From the NCBI GenBank assembly GCA_011526105.1, contig WYAZ01000142.1:1-64000 (forward strand): a stretch of 64,000 nucleotides of DNA. Reading direction: 5' to 3'. A model generated the notes under the pieces. The model searched no databases, had not been told where the DNA came from, and was given only the letters and a program-made list of their open reading frames with translations. Every line of letters begins with the position of its first letter. Position 1 is the first letter of the stretch. Shown in pieces: positions 1 through 9,079 of the stretch. Source of the DNA: Deltaproteobacteria bacterium (GTDB lineage: Bacteria; Myxococcota; Kuafuiibacteriia; Kuafuiibacteriales; Kuafuiibacteriaceae). Position numbers and translations under genes: made by a program.

Positions 1-23
1 CGGTCGCGATTTCGGCCGATCCG

Positions 24-94
24 CGTCGGCCCGCCGTGTTGGGCCTCCTCGCGTTATCGCAGGATAGCGCATTCGTCGGCCCGCCTTGCGGGCC
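24..94. repeat. Duplicated GC-rich palindromic unit upstream of the RIC gene
   Basis: The 12-base string CGTCGGCCCGCC occurs at 24-35 and again at 74-85. Each copy opens an inverted repeat: GGCCC (28-32) with GGGCC (41-45), and a tight hairpin GGCCCGC-CTT-GCGGGCC at 78-94. No T-tract follows, so this is not an obvious intrinsic terminator. It could be an operator, an mRNA structure or a genome-wide interspersed repeat. The window starts here, so the upstream gene is not visible. Confidence 0.45.
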
Positions 95-132
95 TCGCGT
101 CTTGGCCGTCTCGCTCGGTCGGGGGTCCTGAG

Positions 133-807
133 ATGAGCTCTAGAACTCGCCTCAAGACCCTCGCGGAGCTCGCCACGCAGAACCCAGCCGCGAGCCGGGT
201 CTTTCATCGAAGACGCATCGACTTCTGCTGCCAAGGAGAGCGGACCCTCGAAGAGGTTTGCCGAGAGACGTCCACGGACCCCGCGGAGCTCGAGCGGGAG
301 ATCCGAGAAGAGGCTGCGAGCGGAGCCGCCACCGACGTGCGATGGGACGAACGTCCGACCGGCCAGCTCCTCGATTTCATCCTCGCGCGATATCACGCCC
401 CGCTGCGCGGCGAACTCGATCGCCTGCTCGAGATGGCAGAGAAGGTCGAGCGTGTGCATGGGGCGAAAGACCCCGAGCGTCTCCCCCGATTGCATTCGCT
501 GGTCGCCGAGCTTCGGCGGGACCTCCTCGAGCACCTCGCCAAGGAGGAGTCCGTGCTCTTTCCGTGGATTCGGCGCGGGGAGGCCAAGACCGCCGGGGGA
601 CCCATCTCTGTGATGCTTCGAGAACACGACACCGCGGGCGCGCTGCTGCGGGAGATCGAGGTGATCACCGAGGGTCATTCTCCCCCGCCCGGCGCCTGCA
701 ACACTTGGCGAGCTCTGTACCTTGGCCTCGCCGAGCTCGATCGCGATCTCAAAGATCACATCCATCTCGAGAACCACGTCCTCTTTCCTCGCGCGCTTCG
801 ATCCTAG
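133..807 (+). CDS. RIC-family di-iron iron-sulfur cluster repair protein (ScdA/YtfE type)
   Basis: Cytoplasmic hemerythrin-like protein of the Repair of Iron Centers family, which restores Fe-S clusters damaged by nitric oxide or oxidants. The N-terminal ScdA-type domain (about 10-60) shows the paired-cysteine signature FCCQG at about 31-35, followed by TLEEVC. The hemerythrin part (about 75-220) carries spaced His and Glu residues able to hold a di-iron centre (YHAPLR, LLEHLAKEE, REHD, HIHLENH). The 224-residue length is normal for the family. The ATG at 133 opens directly into the conserved domain. It lies 40 nt before the octaheme cytochrome gene on the same strand, which suggests both answer to reactive nitrogen species. 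Family assignment is firm; co-regulation is inference. Confidence 0.9.
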   Translation: MSSRTRLKTLAELATQNPAASRVFHRRRIDFCCQGERTLEEVCRETSTDPAELEREIREEAASGAATDVRWDERPTGQLLDFILARYHAPLRGELDRLLEMAEKVERVHGAKDPERLPRLHSLVAELRRDLLEHLAKEESVLFPWIRRGEAKTAGGPISVMLREHDTAGALLREIEVITEGHSPPPGACNTWRALYLGLAELDRDLKDHIHLENHVLFPRALRS

Positions 808-847
808 AGCACACCAGGCACGGATCTCGCAGTGCCTACGCTGAGCC

Positions 848-2284
848 ATGAAAGCCAGCTTGCCTATCGCATCCCTCGCCCTCCTCGTTCTGGTCGCGCC
901 CCCCGGGTTTGCCGGGTCGCTTCCCGAGTCACTGAGTCCGCAGTCGAAGGAGTGCGTGACCTGTCACGAGAAGGAGTCGCTGGGGGTCGTCCAGCAGTGG
1001 GGCGCCTCGAAGCACTTCCGAGCCAAGGTCGGCTGCTTCGAGTGTCACGAGGCAAAGGCGGGAGATACCGACGCCTTCATGCATTACAAGCAGCGGATCT
1101 CCATCATCGTCTCGCCGCAAGACTGCGCGAAGTGTCACCCCAGCGAGGTCAAGGAGTTCTCGGAGAGCCACCACGCGCAGGCTGCTCGCATTCTCGGCTC
1201 ACTCGACAACACGCTCGCCGAGGTCGTGGAGGGCGACCGAGGTTTCGTGACCCCGGGGTTCCCGAAAGGCGTGTCGTCCGCGGCGGTGAGCGGCTGCTGG
1301 CAGTGCCACGGCTCCGAGGTTAAAGTGCTCGCGGGCGGAAAGCTCGACCCGGCCACCTGGCCCAACACCGGCATCGGCCGCCTCAACCCGGACGGCAGCC
1401 GCGGCTCGTGCACCGCCTGCCACAGCCGCCACAAGTTCTCGGTGGAGCAGTCGCGGAACCCAGAGAACTGCGGCAAGTGCCACATGGGTCCCGACCACCC
1501 GCAGATCGAGATCTACAACGAGTCGAAGCATGGCATCGCGTTTCGCGCCAACGTCGACGAGATGAACCTCTCCAATGAGAAGTGGGTCGTCGGCGTGGAC
1601 TACAATGCGGCGCCCACCTGCGCGACCTGCCACATGTCGGCCACCAAGACGCAGCCGGTGACGCACGACGTCGGTATGCGAATCAGCTGGAACAACCGTC
1701 CGATCAAATCGATTCGGCCGGAGATCTCGGACGCCAAGATGGGCCTCGCGGGCGCGAAGGTCCCCTGGCAGACGCGCAGAATGAGCATGCAGAACGTCTG
1801 CCTTGCTTGCCACAACCAGAACTACATCGACGCCTTCTACCTGCAGTACGACGCGCTGATCGACCTGTACCATCGCAAGTTCGCGGACCCCGGTCTGGAG
1901 CTCATGGCGCTCGCGAAACCTCTGCTGAAGCCGATCGAGTTCTCCAACAAGGTCGATTTCACGTGGTTCGAGCTGTGGCATCACGAGGGCCGTCGCGCAC
2001 GTCACGCGGTCTCCATGATGGGACCCGACTATACGCACTGGCATGGCACCTACGAGTTGGCGAAACACTGGTACGCAAAGTTTATCCCTGAGCTCGAGGA
2101 CTTGGTCGCGAAGGGCGAGAGCTCGGGCGACCCCACGAAGGTTGCCGCCGCTCAGGCGCTCAAGGCCGGACTCGACAAGATGATGAACTCCGAAGAGCAC
2201 CGCTGGTACCTCGGCAAGATGTCGGCGGAAGAGAAGGCGGAACGCGAGCGCCGCGCCGTCGAGTTCAAGGCTCGGTATCAGTAG
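848..2284 (+). CDS. Octaheme c-type cytochrome, hydroxylamine oxidoreductase-like
   Basis: Exported multiheme cytochrome: a signal peptide (about 1-23) then eight CxxCH sites with first cysteines at residues 36, 63, 93, 150, 188, 208, 258 and 318. Eight hemes followed by a heme-free helical C-terminus containing PDYTHWHG (about 393-400) fits the HAO family rather than pentaheme NrfA. HAO homologues either oxidise hydroxylamine or, in non-nitrifiers, reduce nitrite, NO or hydroxylamine; the second use depends on lacking the tyrosine cross-link to the P460 heme. I cannot settle the tyrosine by eye. The downstream tetraheme cytochrome, Fe-S protein and NrfD-like subunit argue for a quinol-driven reductase. 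Periplasmic location is inferred. Confidence 0.85.
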   Translation: MKASLPIASLALLVLVAPPGFAGSLPESLSPQSKECVTCHEKESLGVVQQWGASKHFRAKVGCFECHEAKAGDTDAFMHYKQRISIIVSPQDCAKCHPSEVKEFSESHHAQAARILGSLDNTLAEVVEGDRGFVTPGFPKGVSSAAVSGCWQCHGSEVKVLAGGKLDPATWPNTGIGRLNPDGSRGSCTACHSRHKFSVEQSRNPENCGKCHMGPDHPQIEIYNESKHGIAFRANVDEMNLSNEKWVVGVDYNAAPTCATCHMSATKTQPVTHDVGMRISWNNRPIKSIRPEISDAKMGLAGAKVPWQTRRMSMQNVCLACHNQNYIDAFYLQYDALIDLYHRKFADPGLELMALAKPLLKPIEFSNKVDFTWFELWHHEGRRARHAVSMMGPDYTHWHGTYELAKHWYAKFIPELEDLVAKGESSGDPTKVAAAQALKAGLDKMMNSEEHRWYLGKMSAEEKAERERRAVEFKARYQ

Positions 2285-2306
2285 TCGAAGTGAGCTGAGG
2301 CCAATC

Positions 2307-2849
2307 ATGACTCCGTCTACATCCAAACCGCGTGGCGGTGCCTACTTCGCCGGCTTGCTCGCGTTTGCGGGGGCGGTGCTGTGGACGCAGGCGGGTCGTG
2401 GCGGTCCGCAAGAGGTGGAGGTGCCTCCGCGCCAAAAAGCTCTAGAGAACTTCCCTTGCCAGGAGTGCCACGTGAACATCGACGAGGCGAACAGCGGGGT
2501 GGCGCCGAGGACGAAGACCCACTCGGGGATGCGCTTCTTGCACATGGACAAGATCGAGCAGTGCAATCTGTGTCACCCGTCGGAAGACATGGACACGCTG
2601 CGTCTGGTGGACGGTCGAACGGTCACGTTCAACGAATCGTATCAGCTCTGCGGCCAGTGCCACGGCGAGAAGCTCGGGGACTGGAAGAAGAACCTGCACG
2701 GAAAACAGGTGGGCAGTTGGAGAGCGCTCGCCCATCGATACAGCTGCGTCGACTGCCACGAGCCGCACTCGCCCCGTCTCCCGAAGATGAAGGCCGTCCC
2801 CCCGCCACCGAGGCCGCCTCTTTCGATCCCCAAGGAGGAGAGGCACTGA
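2307..2849 (+). CDS. Tetraheme c-type cytochrome, electron shuttle to the octaheme enzyme
   Basis: A 180-residue membrane-anchored or exported cytochrome. A hydrophobic segment (about 12-28) acts as signal or anchor, and four CxxCH sites lie at residues 51, 86, 115 and 147; the tail is proline-rich. By position it replaces the pentaheme NrfB of classical Nrf operons and would pass electrons from the quinol-oxidising pair downstream to the octaheme protein. It starts 22 nt after the octaheme gene, and its TGA overlaps the next ATG as TGATG, implying translational coupling. The heme sites are seen directly; the partner assignment is inference from gene order. Confidence 0.85.
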   Translation: MTPSTSKPRGGAYFAGLLAFAGAVLWTQAGRGGPQEVEVPPRQKALENFPCQECHVNIDEANSGVAPRTKTHSGMRFLHMDKIEQCNLCHPSEDMDTLRLVDGRTVTFNESYQLCGQCHGEKLGDWKKNLHGKQVGSWRALAHRYSCVDCHEPHSPRLPKMKAVPPPPRPPLSIPKEERH

Positions 2850-3847
2850 TGGCATTCTGGAACCGACAGAACGGCCCGAGCAGCGACAACCTTCGTGCCG
2901 CGGCACGGGCGAAGAAACTCGCGGAGCAGAAGCTCGACGAGGTGGCGCCTCGGCGCTCCTTCCTCAAGGGGCTGGTGGGCGGCGGGGCCGCGGTGGCGGC
3001 CACCACCACCGCGCTGGCGTCTCGAGATGACTCCGGCAAAGAGGCCTCGGGCTTCTGGGACGAGTTCTTCCAGAAGCACTACAAGGAGATGAGTCCCGAG
3101 GAGAAGCAGAGGGTCTTCGAGCGCATCGCCGCCCAGGCGAACGAGCGTTTTGGGGTGCAGGTGCAGGTGCATGACCCGGAGCCCATCCCCGGAGTCTCTT
3201 TCGCCTTCGCCCTCGATCTCAACAAGTGCAACGGCAATCGCATGTGTGTGACCGCGTGCATGCGAGAGAACAACCAGAGCCAGGACCCACCCATCCAGTA
3301 CATCAAGGTGCTCGAGCTCGATCGTGGCACCTTCAAGCTCGAAGAGGGCAACATGTACTACGAAGGGGAGGAGGTCCCTCGGAAGGACAAGGTCTACCTC
3401 CCGGTTCAGTGCAACCAGTGTGACAATCCACCTTGCGTCAAGGCGTGTCCGGTCGAGGCCACTTGGAAGGAGAAGGATGGCATCGTGGTCATCGACTACG
3501 ACTGGTGCATCGGCTGCCGGTATTGCATGGCGGCCTGCCCTTACGAGGCTCGTCACTTCAACTTCACCAAGCCGAAGCTCGAGGGCCGGGACCTAAATCC
3601 GCAGCAAGGCTACCTGTCGAATCGCGTCCGACCTAGCGGCGTCGTGGAGAAGTGCCACTTCTGCCTGCATCGAACACGGCGAGGTCACTACCCCGCCTGT
3701 CTCGAGGCCTGCCCGACCGGCGCTCGCAAGTTCGGGGACCTGAACGACCCCGACAGCGAGATCTCGGCGGTGCTTCGCGATAAGCGGGTCTTCGTGCTCA
3801 AGGAAGAGCTGAACACCGTACCAAGATTCTTCTACTACTTTGGATGA
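2849..3847 (+). CDS. Tat-exported 4x[4Fe-4S] ferredoxin subunit (NrfC/HmeA/DsrO-like)
   Basis: 332 residues. The twin-arginine motif RRSFLKG (35-41) precedes a hydrophobic stretch, so a folded Fe-S protein is exported to the periplasmic face. Four cysteine groups follow: CNGNRMCVTAC, CNQCDNPPCVKAC, CIGCRYCMAAC, and CHFC with the later CLEAC, giving four [4Fe-4S] clusters as in NrfC and HmeA. The ATG at 2849 was chosen because AAGGAGG at 2832-2838 is correctly spaced and the ATG overlaps the preceding stop; the frame is open further upstream but that part is antisense-like. It should relay electrons from the NrfD-like subunit encoded 7 nt downstream. Confidence 0.92.
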   Translation: MAFWNRQNGPSSDNLRAAARAKKLAEQKLDEVAPRRSFLKGLVGGGAAVAATTTALASRDDSGKEASGFWDEFFQKHYKEMSPEEKQRVFERIAAQANERFGVQVQVHDPEPIPGVSFAFALDLNKCNGNRMCVTACMRENNQSQDPPIQYIKVLELDRGTFKLEEGNMYYEGEEVPRKDKVYLPVQCNQCDNPPCVKACPVEATWKEKDGIVVIDYDWCIGCRYCMAACPYEARHFNFTKPKLEGRDLNPQQGYLSNRVRPSGVVEKCHFCLHRTRRGHYPACLEACPTGARKFGDLNDPDSEISAVLRDKRVFVLKEELNTVPRFFYYFG

Positions 3848-3854
3848 GGACTGA

Positions 3855-5066
3855 ATGAGCGGCTATCTTCGATACTGGGGAAGGATGATCGGCTGCGCGG
3901 TGCGCGGCTCGGCGCTCTATTACTCCTGGATGGCCGGCCTCCTCCTCGTGGTCCTCGTGGGAGGGCTGGCCTACGCACAGCAGCTCAAAGAGGGCTTCAT
4001 CGTCACCAACCTGAGTGATCAGGTGAGCTGGGGCGCGTACATCGCAAACTTCACCTTCCTGGTGGGCGTTGCCGCGGCCGCAGTTCTACTCGTCGTTCCG
4101 ACCTACCTGGGCAAGCGAGAGGACATCAAGGAGGTTGTGATCCTCGGTGAGCTCATGGCGTTCTCAGCCATCGTCATGTGCCTCATGTTCGTGACCGCCG
4201 ACCTCGGTCACCCCGAGCGCTTCATTCACATGATGCCCGGCTTTGGTCGGCTCAACTTCCCGAGTTCGATCCTTGCCTGGGACGTCATCGTCCTGTCCGG
4301 CTATCTGCTGCTCAACCTCCATATTCCAGGCTACCTCCTCTACAAGGAGTACAAGGGCGAGGCCCCGACCAAGCTGTACTACCGGCCGTTTGTGTACATC
4401 TCGATGGCCTGGGCGGTGAGCATCCACACCGTCACCGCGTTCTTGTACACGGGTCTCGGGTCTCGGCCGTACTGGAACTCCGCCATCCTCGCCCCGCGAT
4501 TTCTCGTGAGCGCCTTCGCGAGCGGTCCCGCGATTCTCATCCTCGTCTTCTACGCCTTCAATCGTTGGGGGGGCATGAAGATCAAGGACAGCGTCTTTGA
4601 GACTCTGAAGCGGATCATCTCGATCACGCTGCCCATCAACATGTTCCTGTTCGGGTGCGAGCTCTTCAAAGAGCTCTACACGGACACGACCCACGCGGCC
4701 TCCGCCGAGTATCTGTTTTTTGGTATTCACGGTCACGGGATGGTCGTGCCCTATATGTGGGCCTCGGTTCTGTTCACCACGACCGCGATGCTCGTCTTTG
4801 TGGTGCCCAAGTGGCGCGCAAAGAGCGGACTGGTGCGCTGGGCTTCGGTCTTGTGCATCGTCGGAATCTGGATCGAAAAGGGCATGGGCCTGGTGATTCC
4901 TGGCTTCATCCCCAGCCCACTCGGCGATCTTGTGGAGTACACGCCGTCGACCGTCGAGATCCTCGTCTCGCTCGGCATCTGGGCGTTCGGGACGTTTCTG
5001 TTTAGTGCGCTCGCCAAGGTGGCGGTGGCGATTCAGAAGGGCGAGATCCGGGCGCAGCCGGCCTGA
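3855..5066 (+). CDS. NrfD/PsrC-family integral membrane quinol-binding subunit
   Basis: 403 residues with about eight to ten hydrophobic segments beginning near residues 24-42, typical of the NrfD/PsrC/HmeB family that oxidises or reduces quinone at the membrane. Polar residues between helices (for example the TADLGHPER stretch near 115-123) match conserved parts of the family. It is somewhat longer than classical NrfD and closer in size to PsrC/ActC-like members. It is the last gene of the octaheme cluster, 7 nt after the Fe-S gene, and is followed by a hairpin. Likely role: quinol dehydrogenase feeding the periplasmic cytochromes. Confidence 0.9.
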   Translation: MSGYLRYWGRMIGCAVRGSALYYSWMAGLLLVVLVGGLAYAQQLKEGFIVTNLSDQVSWGAYIANFTFLVGVAAAAVLLVVPTYLGKREDIKEVVILGELMAFSAIVMCLMFVTADLGHPERFIHMMPGFGRLNFPSSILAWDVIVLSGYLLLNLHIPGYLLYKEYKGEAPTKLYYRPFVYISMAWAVSIHTVTAFLYTGLGSRPYWNSAILAPRFLVSAFASGPAILILVFYAFNRWGGMKIKDSVFETLKRIISITLPINMFLFGCELFKELYTDTTHAASAEYLFFGIHGHGMVVPYMWASVLFTTTAMLVFVVPKWRAKSGLVRWASVLCIVGIWIEKGMGLVIPGFIPSPLGDLVEYTPSTVEILVSLGIWAFGTFLFSALAKVAVAIQKGEIRAQPA

Positions 5067-5092
5067 GAGCCGCCGCCGAAGGGAAGCCAGCG

Positions 5093-5122
5093 ACCCCTGA
5101 CCGGAGCCATCCGATCAGGGGT
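5093..5122. terminator. Hairpin between convergent genes after the NrfD-like gene
   Basis: ACCCCTGA (5093-5100) is the exact reverse complement of TCAGGGGT (5115-5122). Inside, CGGA (5102-5105) pairs with TCCG (5110-5113) around the loop GCCA, leaving one C/A mismatch. There is no clear T-tract on either strand. It lies between two convergent transcription units, so a bidirectional transcription end or 3' stabilising structure is likely. Confidence 0.6.
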
Positions 5123-5154
5123 TCATGGACTCTATGGATGTAGCGACGTGCTGC

Positions 5155-5289
5155 TCAGGCCTTCTTTGAGAGCACCCCGAACGTTATCAACACGAGTAGT
5201 GGGATCAGAAAGAAAGCGACTGCGAAGCCCACCGAGCTCTTGTTCGGGGCTTCTTCCTGAGGTCCTTGGACCTCGTTTTCATTAGACAT
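5155..5289 (-). CDS. Small single-pass membrane protein, 44 residues
   Basis: A short charged N-terminus (Glu/Gln/Asn-rich, about 1-18), one strongly hydrophobic helix (about 20-40) and a Ser-Lys-Lys-Ala end. The ATG at 5289 was chosen over longer frames because the minus strand reads CTGGAGGATAC just before it, a good ribosome binding site. The size resembles small accessory subunits of respiratory complexes, and it is convergent with the NrfD-like gene, but I do not recognise a family. Function unknown. Confidence 0.6.
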   Translation of the reverse strand: MSNENEVQGPQEEAPNKSSVGFAVAFFLIPLLVLITFGVLSKKA

Positions 5290-5323
5290 GTATCCTCCAG
5301 AGATTGAGACGAAACGGGATGGC

Positions 5324-5704
5324 TCAGATGTTCGTCGAAGCTCTGGGAGGTCGGTCGTCCCCGGCGTGCATACGCGGGATGTGACGGTGAATCGCAACTC
5401 GGCGGTCCGGCGTTCGCCGAGTGTGCTCGCTGTTGGTCAGGTTGATGCGTGCGGACTCGGAGGCCACGCGAACGGTGGTCGCGGAAGGACCCCTCGCCAG
5501 CCAGCCGACGGGCGGACGGAGGCTTTCTCGGGCGGACGGGAGGATCCAGTCGATTTGGCGGGTGCCCTCGACGATGCTCGGATCCGTCGATTCGTTTCCG
5601 CCCGGGCTCGAGCTCGGCGTGAGTGGTAGCTGGCTGGCGCCGAGCGACGTCAGGAGGAGGAGCGCGGCGAGGAATCGAAGCCAGCTGCGTCGCAACCACT
5701 CCAC
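5324..5704 (-). CDS. Possible small exported hypothetical protein
   Basis: A 126-residue frame with a convincing signal peptide (Arg-rich start, then a Leu/Ala core at about 11-23) followed by a polar, low-complexity region rich in Ser, Arg and Pro with no recognised domain. It lies 34 nt upstream of the 44-residue membrane protein gene on the same strand, so the two could be one transcript. The mature part looks poorly constrained and may not be real for its whole length; other frames are open here too. Confidence 0.4.
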   Translation of the reverse strand: MEWLRRSWLRFLAALLLLTSLGASQLPLTPSSSPGGNESTDPSIVEGTRQIDWILPSARESLRPPVGWLARGPSATTVRVASESARINLTNSEHTRRTPDRRVAIHRHIPRMHAGDDRPPRASTNI

Positions 5705-5792
5705 GCTATCACGCCGGAGGAGAAGACCGCACGCCTGTTGTCAGGCTCGGTCCTACGGACAAAAAGCTTCGCGCCCAAAGCGATCGGTTTGT

Positions 5793-6347
5793 CTACACCG
5801 ACACGAACAGTCCGCTGATGACGAGCAGCCAAAACACACTCCCGAGCACGAGCACGACCCAGTTTCCGGCCGAGAACCGGTCGTTCCTTGGCGCTCCGGG
5901 AGCGACCTTCGCATGAATCAAGTTGATGGTCTTCTGCACCTGGACGAGCGGGACGAGCGTGCCGAAGCCCACGAGCCAAGCGGGTTCCGGGAGGTAGGCG
6001 CTCAGGCTGAGCAGGATAAAGACGCCGGTGGTGAGACCGGGCCGGTAGGTGGGCATCAGGTCCTCTCCCTTGGCGTGAAGCCAGATGCCCTGGAACAGCT
6101 CGTGGCAGAAGAGGATCGCAAAGATGGTCCGCCAGAACGGAGACGTCTCATCACCCCGACGAGCCTTGGCCTGAGCAAACTGACGATAGAACCAGTAGAG
6201 GTTGTAAAAGCTGAAGGTGGCGAGGCCCATGGCCACGAGCTTCGTGGGGCTCACCGCAAAATAGGGAGACAAGGCGTCGGCACCGCCTCCGGAGAAGGCC
6301 TCCGGCTCCAACTCGGTGGCAGGAGACTCGAATGGGTTCGCGTCCAT
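5793..6347 (-). CDS. Multi-pass membrane protein, DUF4234-like
   Basis: 184 residues. An N-terminal NPFESPAT-type segment, common at the start of such membrane proteins, precedes about four hydrophobic helices. The LATFSFYNLYWFYR-like stretch (about 45-58) resembles DUF4234 proteins, whose role is unknown. The ATG at 6347 is preferred to a GTG at 6365 because the NPF motif normally sits near the N-terminus. Nothing in the neighbourhood assigns a function. Confidence 0.7.
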   Translation of the reverse strand: MDANPFESPATELEPEAFSGGGADALSPYFAVSPTKLVAMGLATFSFYNLYWFYRQFAQAKARRGDETSPFWRTIFAILFCHELFQGIWLHAKGEDLMPTYRPGLTTGVFILLSLSAYLPEPAWLVGFGTLVPLVQVQKTINLIHAKVAPGAPRNDRFSAGNWVVLVLGSVFWLLVISGLFVSV

Positions 6348-6448
6348 GCGACCCGAGACAAGCACCCAGGTGGAGCATGGTCAATGTGGGCAGCGGACCT
6401 CTCGCGCCGCGGGTAGGCGGTGCACGGAGAGTCGGCTAGAGTTCAGAC

Positions 6449-7282
6449 ATGCGGGCTTGGCGCAGCGTGGTGTTGCTCCTGCTGCCTTGCTCGCTCCCGA
6501 TGGGGGCGGGTGCGGCGCGGGCGGAGAAGCCGAGAGCGCTGGCGGAGGCCTTCGAGAGCGCGACCGGGGTCGTGCTCGAGTGGTCGAATGAGACGCTCTC
6601 CGTCAGCGGCAACCGCGGCGAAGCGTATGGCTGCGACGCGCCCTTCGAGGAGGAGCTCGAGATCGCGATCGAGCGGGTGATCCGGGAACTCTCGCACTAC
6701 TCCCGTCCAGTTCTGAAGAAGATCGGACTCACCAAGATCGTGTTCTGTCGAGACCTGTCGATACGTTTTGGCGGCACTCGCGAGCGTACGGTCGACGGGG
6801 CTGAAGACCGGCGCACCGAGCAGGCGGTGGCGGCGTTTGCGACCCATCGCGAGATGGCCATATACCTCGACGCGGCTCGATTTGTCCGGGCCACAGATCG
6901 GTGGAAGCGGAGCGTCGTACATCACGAGCTCTTTCATCTCCTCGACGTCAGGCATCCTGAACGCCGGCAGCTCGATGCCGCTTGGCAGGCCGCCAACCCG
7001 CCGAACTTCCACTACGGCTCGGGCGGGGTGGACATGCAGGACGGATACGGAACGAGTCTGCGCATGGACCTGCCCGGATTCACCGAGGCCTACGCCACCG
7101 CTTCCATCGAAGAGGACAAGGCCAAGCTCTACGATCGACTGCTGACGGATCCGGCGCTCGCCCAGCTCGCAAAGAAGGACGGGCACGTGAGAAAGAAGCT
7201 CGCGCTCTTGAAGCAGATGCTGAAGCGATTCGCCCCGGAGTTGGATGAGGCCTGGCTTCGAAAGACCGCCACCGCCCGCTGA
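6449..7282 (+). CDS. Putative exported zinc metallopeptidase (HExxH)
   Basis: 277 residues with a signal peptide (about 1-24). HHELFH supplies an HExxH zinc site (His159, Glu160, His163), and a downstream Glu in FTEAYATASIEED (Glu213 or Glu221) could be the third ligand of a gluzincin. The C-terminus is a Lys/Leu-rich amphipathic helix. I cannot match a named peptidase family. It probably acts in the periplasm or outside the cell. It stands alone, convergent with the ThDP enzyme gene. Confidence 0.65.
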   Translation: MRAWRSVVLLLLPCSLPMGAGAARAEKPRALAEAFESATGVVLEWSNETLSVSGNRGEAYGCDAPFEEELEIAIERVIRELSHYSRPVLKKIGLTKIVFCRDLSIRFGGTRERTVDGAEDRRTEQAVAAFATHREMAIYLDAARFVRATDRWKRSVVHHELFHLLDVRHPERRQLDAAWQAANPPNFHYGSGGVDMQDGYGTSLRMDLPGFTEAYATASIEEDKAKLYDRLLTDPALAQLAKKDGHVRKKLALLKQMLKRFAPELDEAWLRKTATAR

Positions 7283-7303
7283 CTCCGCCGACGACCGAGT
7301 GCT

Positions 7304-9031
7304 TCAGATCGAGATCGATCCCTTGCGGAAGTCGCTCCGGCCGATGAGTGCGTTCACGAGCACAGGATGCCCGGCCCTCGAGAGTTCTACGGCCTTCGCG
7401 AGCACTTCATCGGTCTTTGCTGGGTCGTCCAGCAAGAGACCCTTCGCGCCGCAGCCTTCGGCGACCTTGTGGTAGTCCATGTACGTGAGGCGGCAGGCGA
7501 CGTCGTCCCCCAGAGTGGGCGTCTGATCACGTTCGATCTGAGACCAGCAGGCGTCGTTGCCGACCACCGCGATCACACCGAGCCCATGGCGGGCCATGGA
7601 ATCGAACTCCATGATCGAAAAGCCCGCGGCACCATCACCGTAGAGGAGCCAAACGTCCGACTTCGGTCGAGCGAGCTTCGCGGCGAGCGCAAAGCCTCCG
7701 CCTACGCCGAGCGTGCCGAAGACCCCGGGGTCGAGCCACGAGAGCGGCTTTCTGGGTTGTGCGGTGTACGAGACCGTGGCGACGAAATCTCCGCCGTCGC
7801 CGATGAGCAGTGCGTCGTCCGAGAGGTGGCGATTGATCGCTCGGCAGAGCGCCACCGGGTTCAGGTACTCGGTCTCTTCCTCCGCCATCTTATCGATCTC
7901 GGCCTCACGCTCCTTGTCGCGAGCCACGAGTGTCTCGAACCAGCCCACTCGCTCCGGGGCGGGGCCCGAGTTTCGGCCCAGCGTGACCAGCACGCCGAAG
8001 GGATCCGCGAGGATGCCCACATCCGGCTTGCGGTTCTTCTGCAGGTCCTCTTCCGACAGGTTGACGCCCACGACCTTGCAGCGCGAGACGTGTGAGCCGT
8101 AGTCGAGCCTGAAGTCACAAGGCACGCCGGCGAGAAGCACGACGTCGGCTTCCTTGAGGGCGTTGCGTCGCTTGTGACGCATGAGGAGCCGGTGGCCCGG
8201 CGGAAGCAGCCCGCGCGCCATCCCGGACAGGTAGACCGGCGCGCCGATCTTCTCGATGGCTTCGATGAGTTCTGGCAGGCGCGAGGGACGGAGTATCGCC
8301 TGACTGCCGATGATCATGAGCGGACGCTCCGCCTTCTCGAGCAGTTTGAGGGCGCTCCTCACGTCCGCGTTGTCGGGCTCGGGAGGCTCGATCACCTTTG
8401 GTGCGTGAATGACCGGCTCTTGAATCTCCGTGAAGAGGTAGCGCAGGTGCCCTCGGATGTAGAGCGACAGTGCATGTTCCGTGAGCTTCTTGTTGTCCTT
8501 CTCGGTGGTCTTCTTGTACCACTCGCGCACGATCTCTTCTGGGTAGAGCAGGTCCACCGCGAGCTCTACGAAGACCGGCCCCGGCACGCCGCTCTTGGCT
8601 TCTTCGAACGCGCGCTCGATCGCGGGCAGGACCTCGCGGAGTGTGTTGGGTCGCGCCGCCCACTTCACGTGGGGTTCGATGAGCGACATCTGATCGATGT
8701 CTTGGAGGGAGCCGCGACCACGCAACATCGTCGCGGTCGCGCCGCCAATCAGGACCAGAGGTGACTGTGCGAGCTGCGCGTTCTTGACGGCCGTGAGCGC
8801 GTTCGAAACTCCAGGACCCGCGGTGACCGCCGCGACGCCAGGGACTCCCGAGAGGCGAGACATCGCATCCGCCGCGAACACCGCATTCACCTCGTGGCGT
8901 GTATCCACGACGCGGATCCCGAGGCGCTTGGCCTCGACCAGGATGGGAGAGATGTGCCCGCCCACCAGCGTAAACAGGTGACTGACGCCCTGTGCCTTGA
9001 GTGCCTCTGCGACCCGACGCCCACCATTCAT
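7304..9031 (-). CDS. ThDP-dependent acetolactate synthase-like / 2-hydroxyacyl-CoA lyase-like enzyme
   Basis: 575 residues in the three-domain ThDP fold. The N-terminal PYR domain has the catalytic glutamate in TRHEVNA (Glu47), the middle domain is Rossmann-like, and the C-terminal PP domain has the GDG...N cofactor motif ([11 protein letters not shown], then GNDACW). Overall character is close to the ILVBL/HACL2 branch rather than the valine-pathway IlvB, and no IlvN small subunit is nearby. The substrate is therefore uncertain: carboligation or C-C cleavage of a 2-hydroxyacyl compound. It is last in a minus-strand series after a lipoprotein gene (48 nt gap). Confidence 0.85.
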   Translation of the reverse strand: MNGGRRVAEALKAQGVSHLFTLVGGHISPILVEAKRLGIRVVDTRHEVNAVFAADAMSRLSGVPGVAAVTAGPGVSNALTAVKNAQLAQSPLVLIGGATATMLRGRGSLQDIDQMSLIEPHVKWAARPNTLREVLPAIERAFEEAKSGVPGPVFVELAVDLLYPEEIVREWYKKTTEKDNKKLTEHALSLYIRGHLRYLFTEIQEPVIHAPKVIEPPEPDNADVRSALKLLEKAERPLMIIGSQAILRPSRLPELIEAIEKIGAPVYLSGMARGLLPPGHRLLMRHKRRNALKEADVVLLAGVPCDFRLDYGSHVSRCKVVGVNLSEEDLQKNRKPDVGILADPFGVLVTLGRNSGPAPERVGWFETLVARDKEREAEIDKMAEEETEYLNPVALCRAINRHLSDDALLIGDGGDFVATVSYTAQPRKPLSWLDPGVFGTLGVGGGFALAAKLARPKSDVWLLYGDGAAGFSIMEFDSMARHGLGVIAVVGNDACWSQIERDQTPTLGDDVACRLTYMDYHKVAEGCGAKGLLLDDPAKTDEVLAKAVELSRAGHPVLVNALIGRSDFRKGSISI

Positions 9032-9079
9032 GCCGCGGGTATGGTCCAGGCTCAGGCGCGGGGCAACCGCACGCTCGCT

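Noticed and set aside
1199-2326. A 375-codon minus-strand frame opposite the octaheme cytochrome
   Set aside because: The plus strand encodes eight heme sites there; the antisense product has no recognisable domain.
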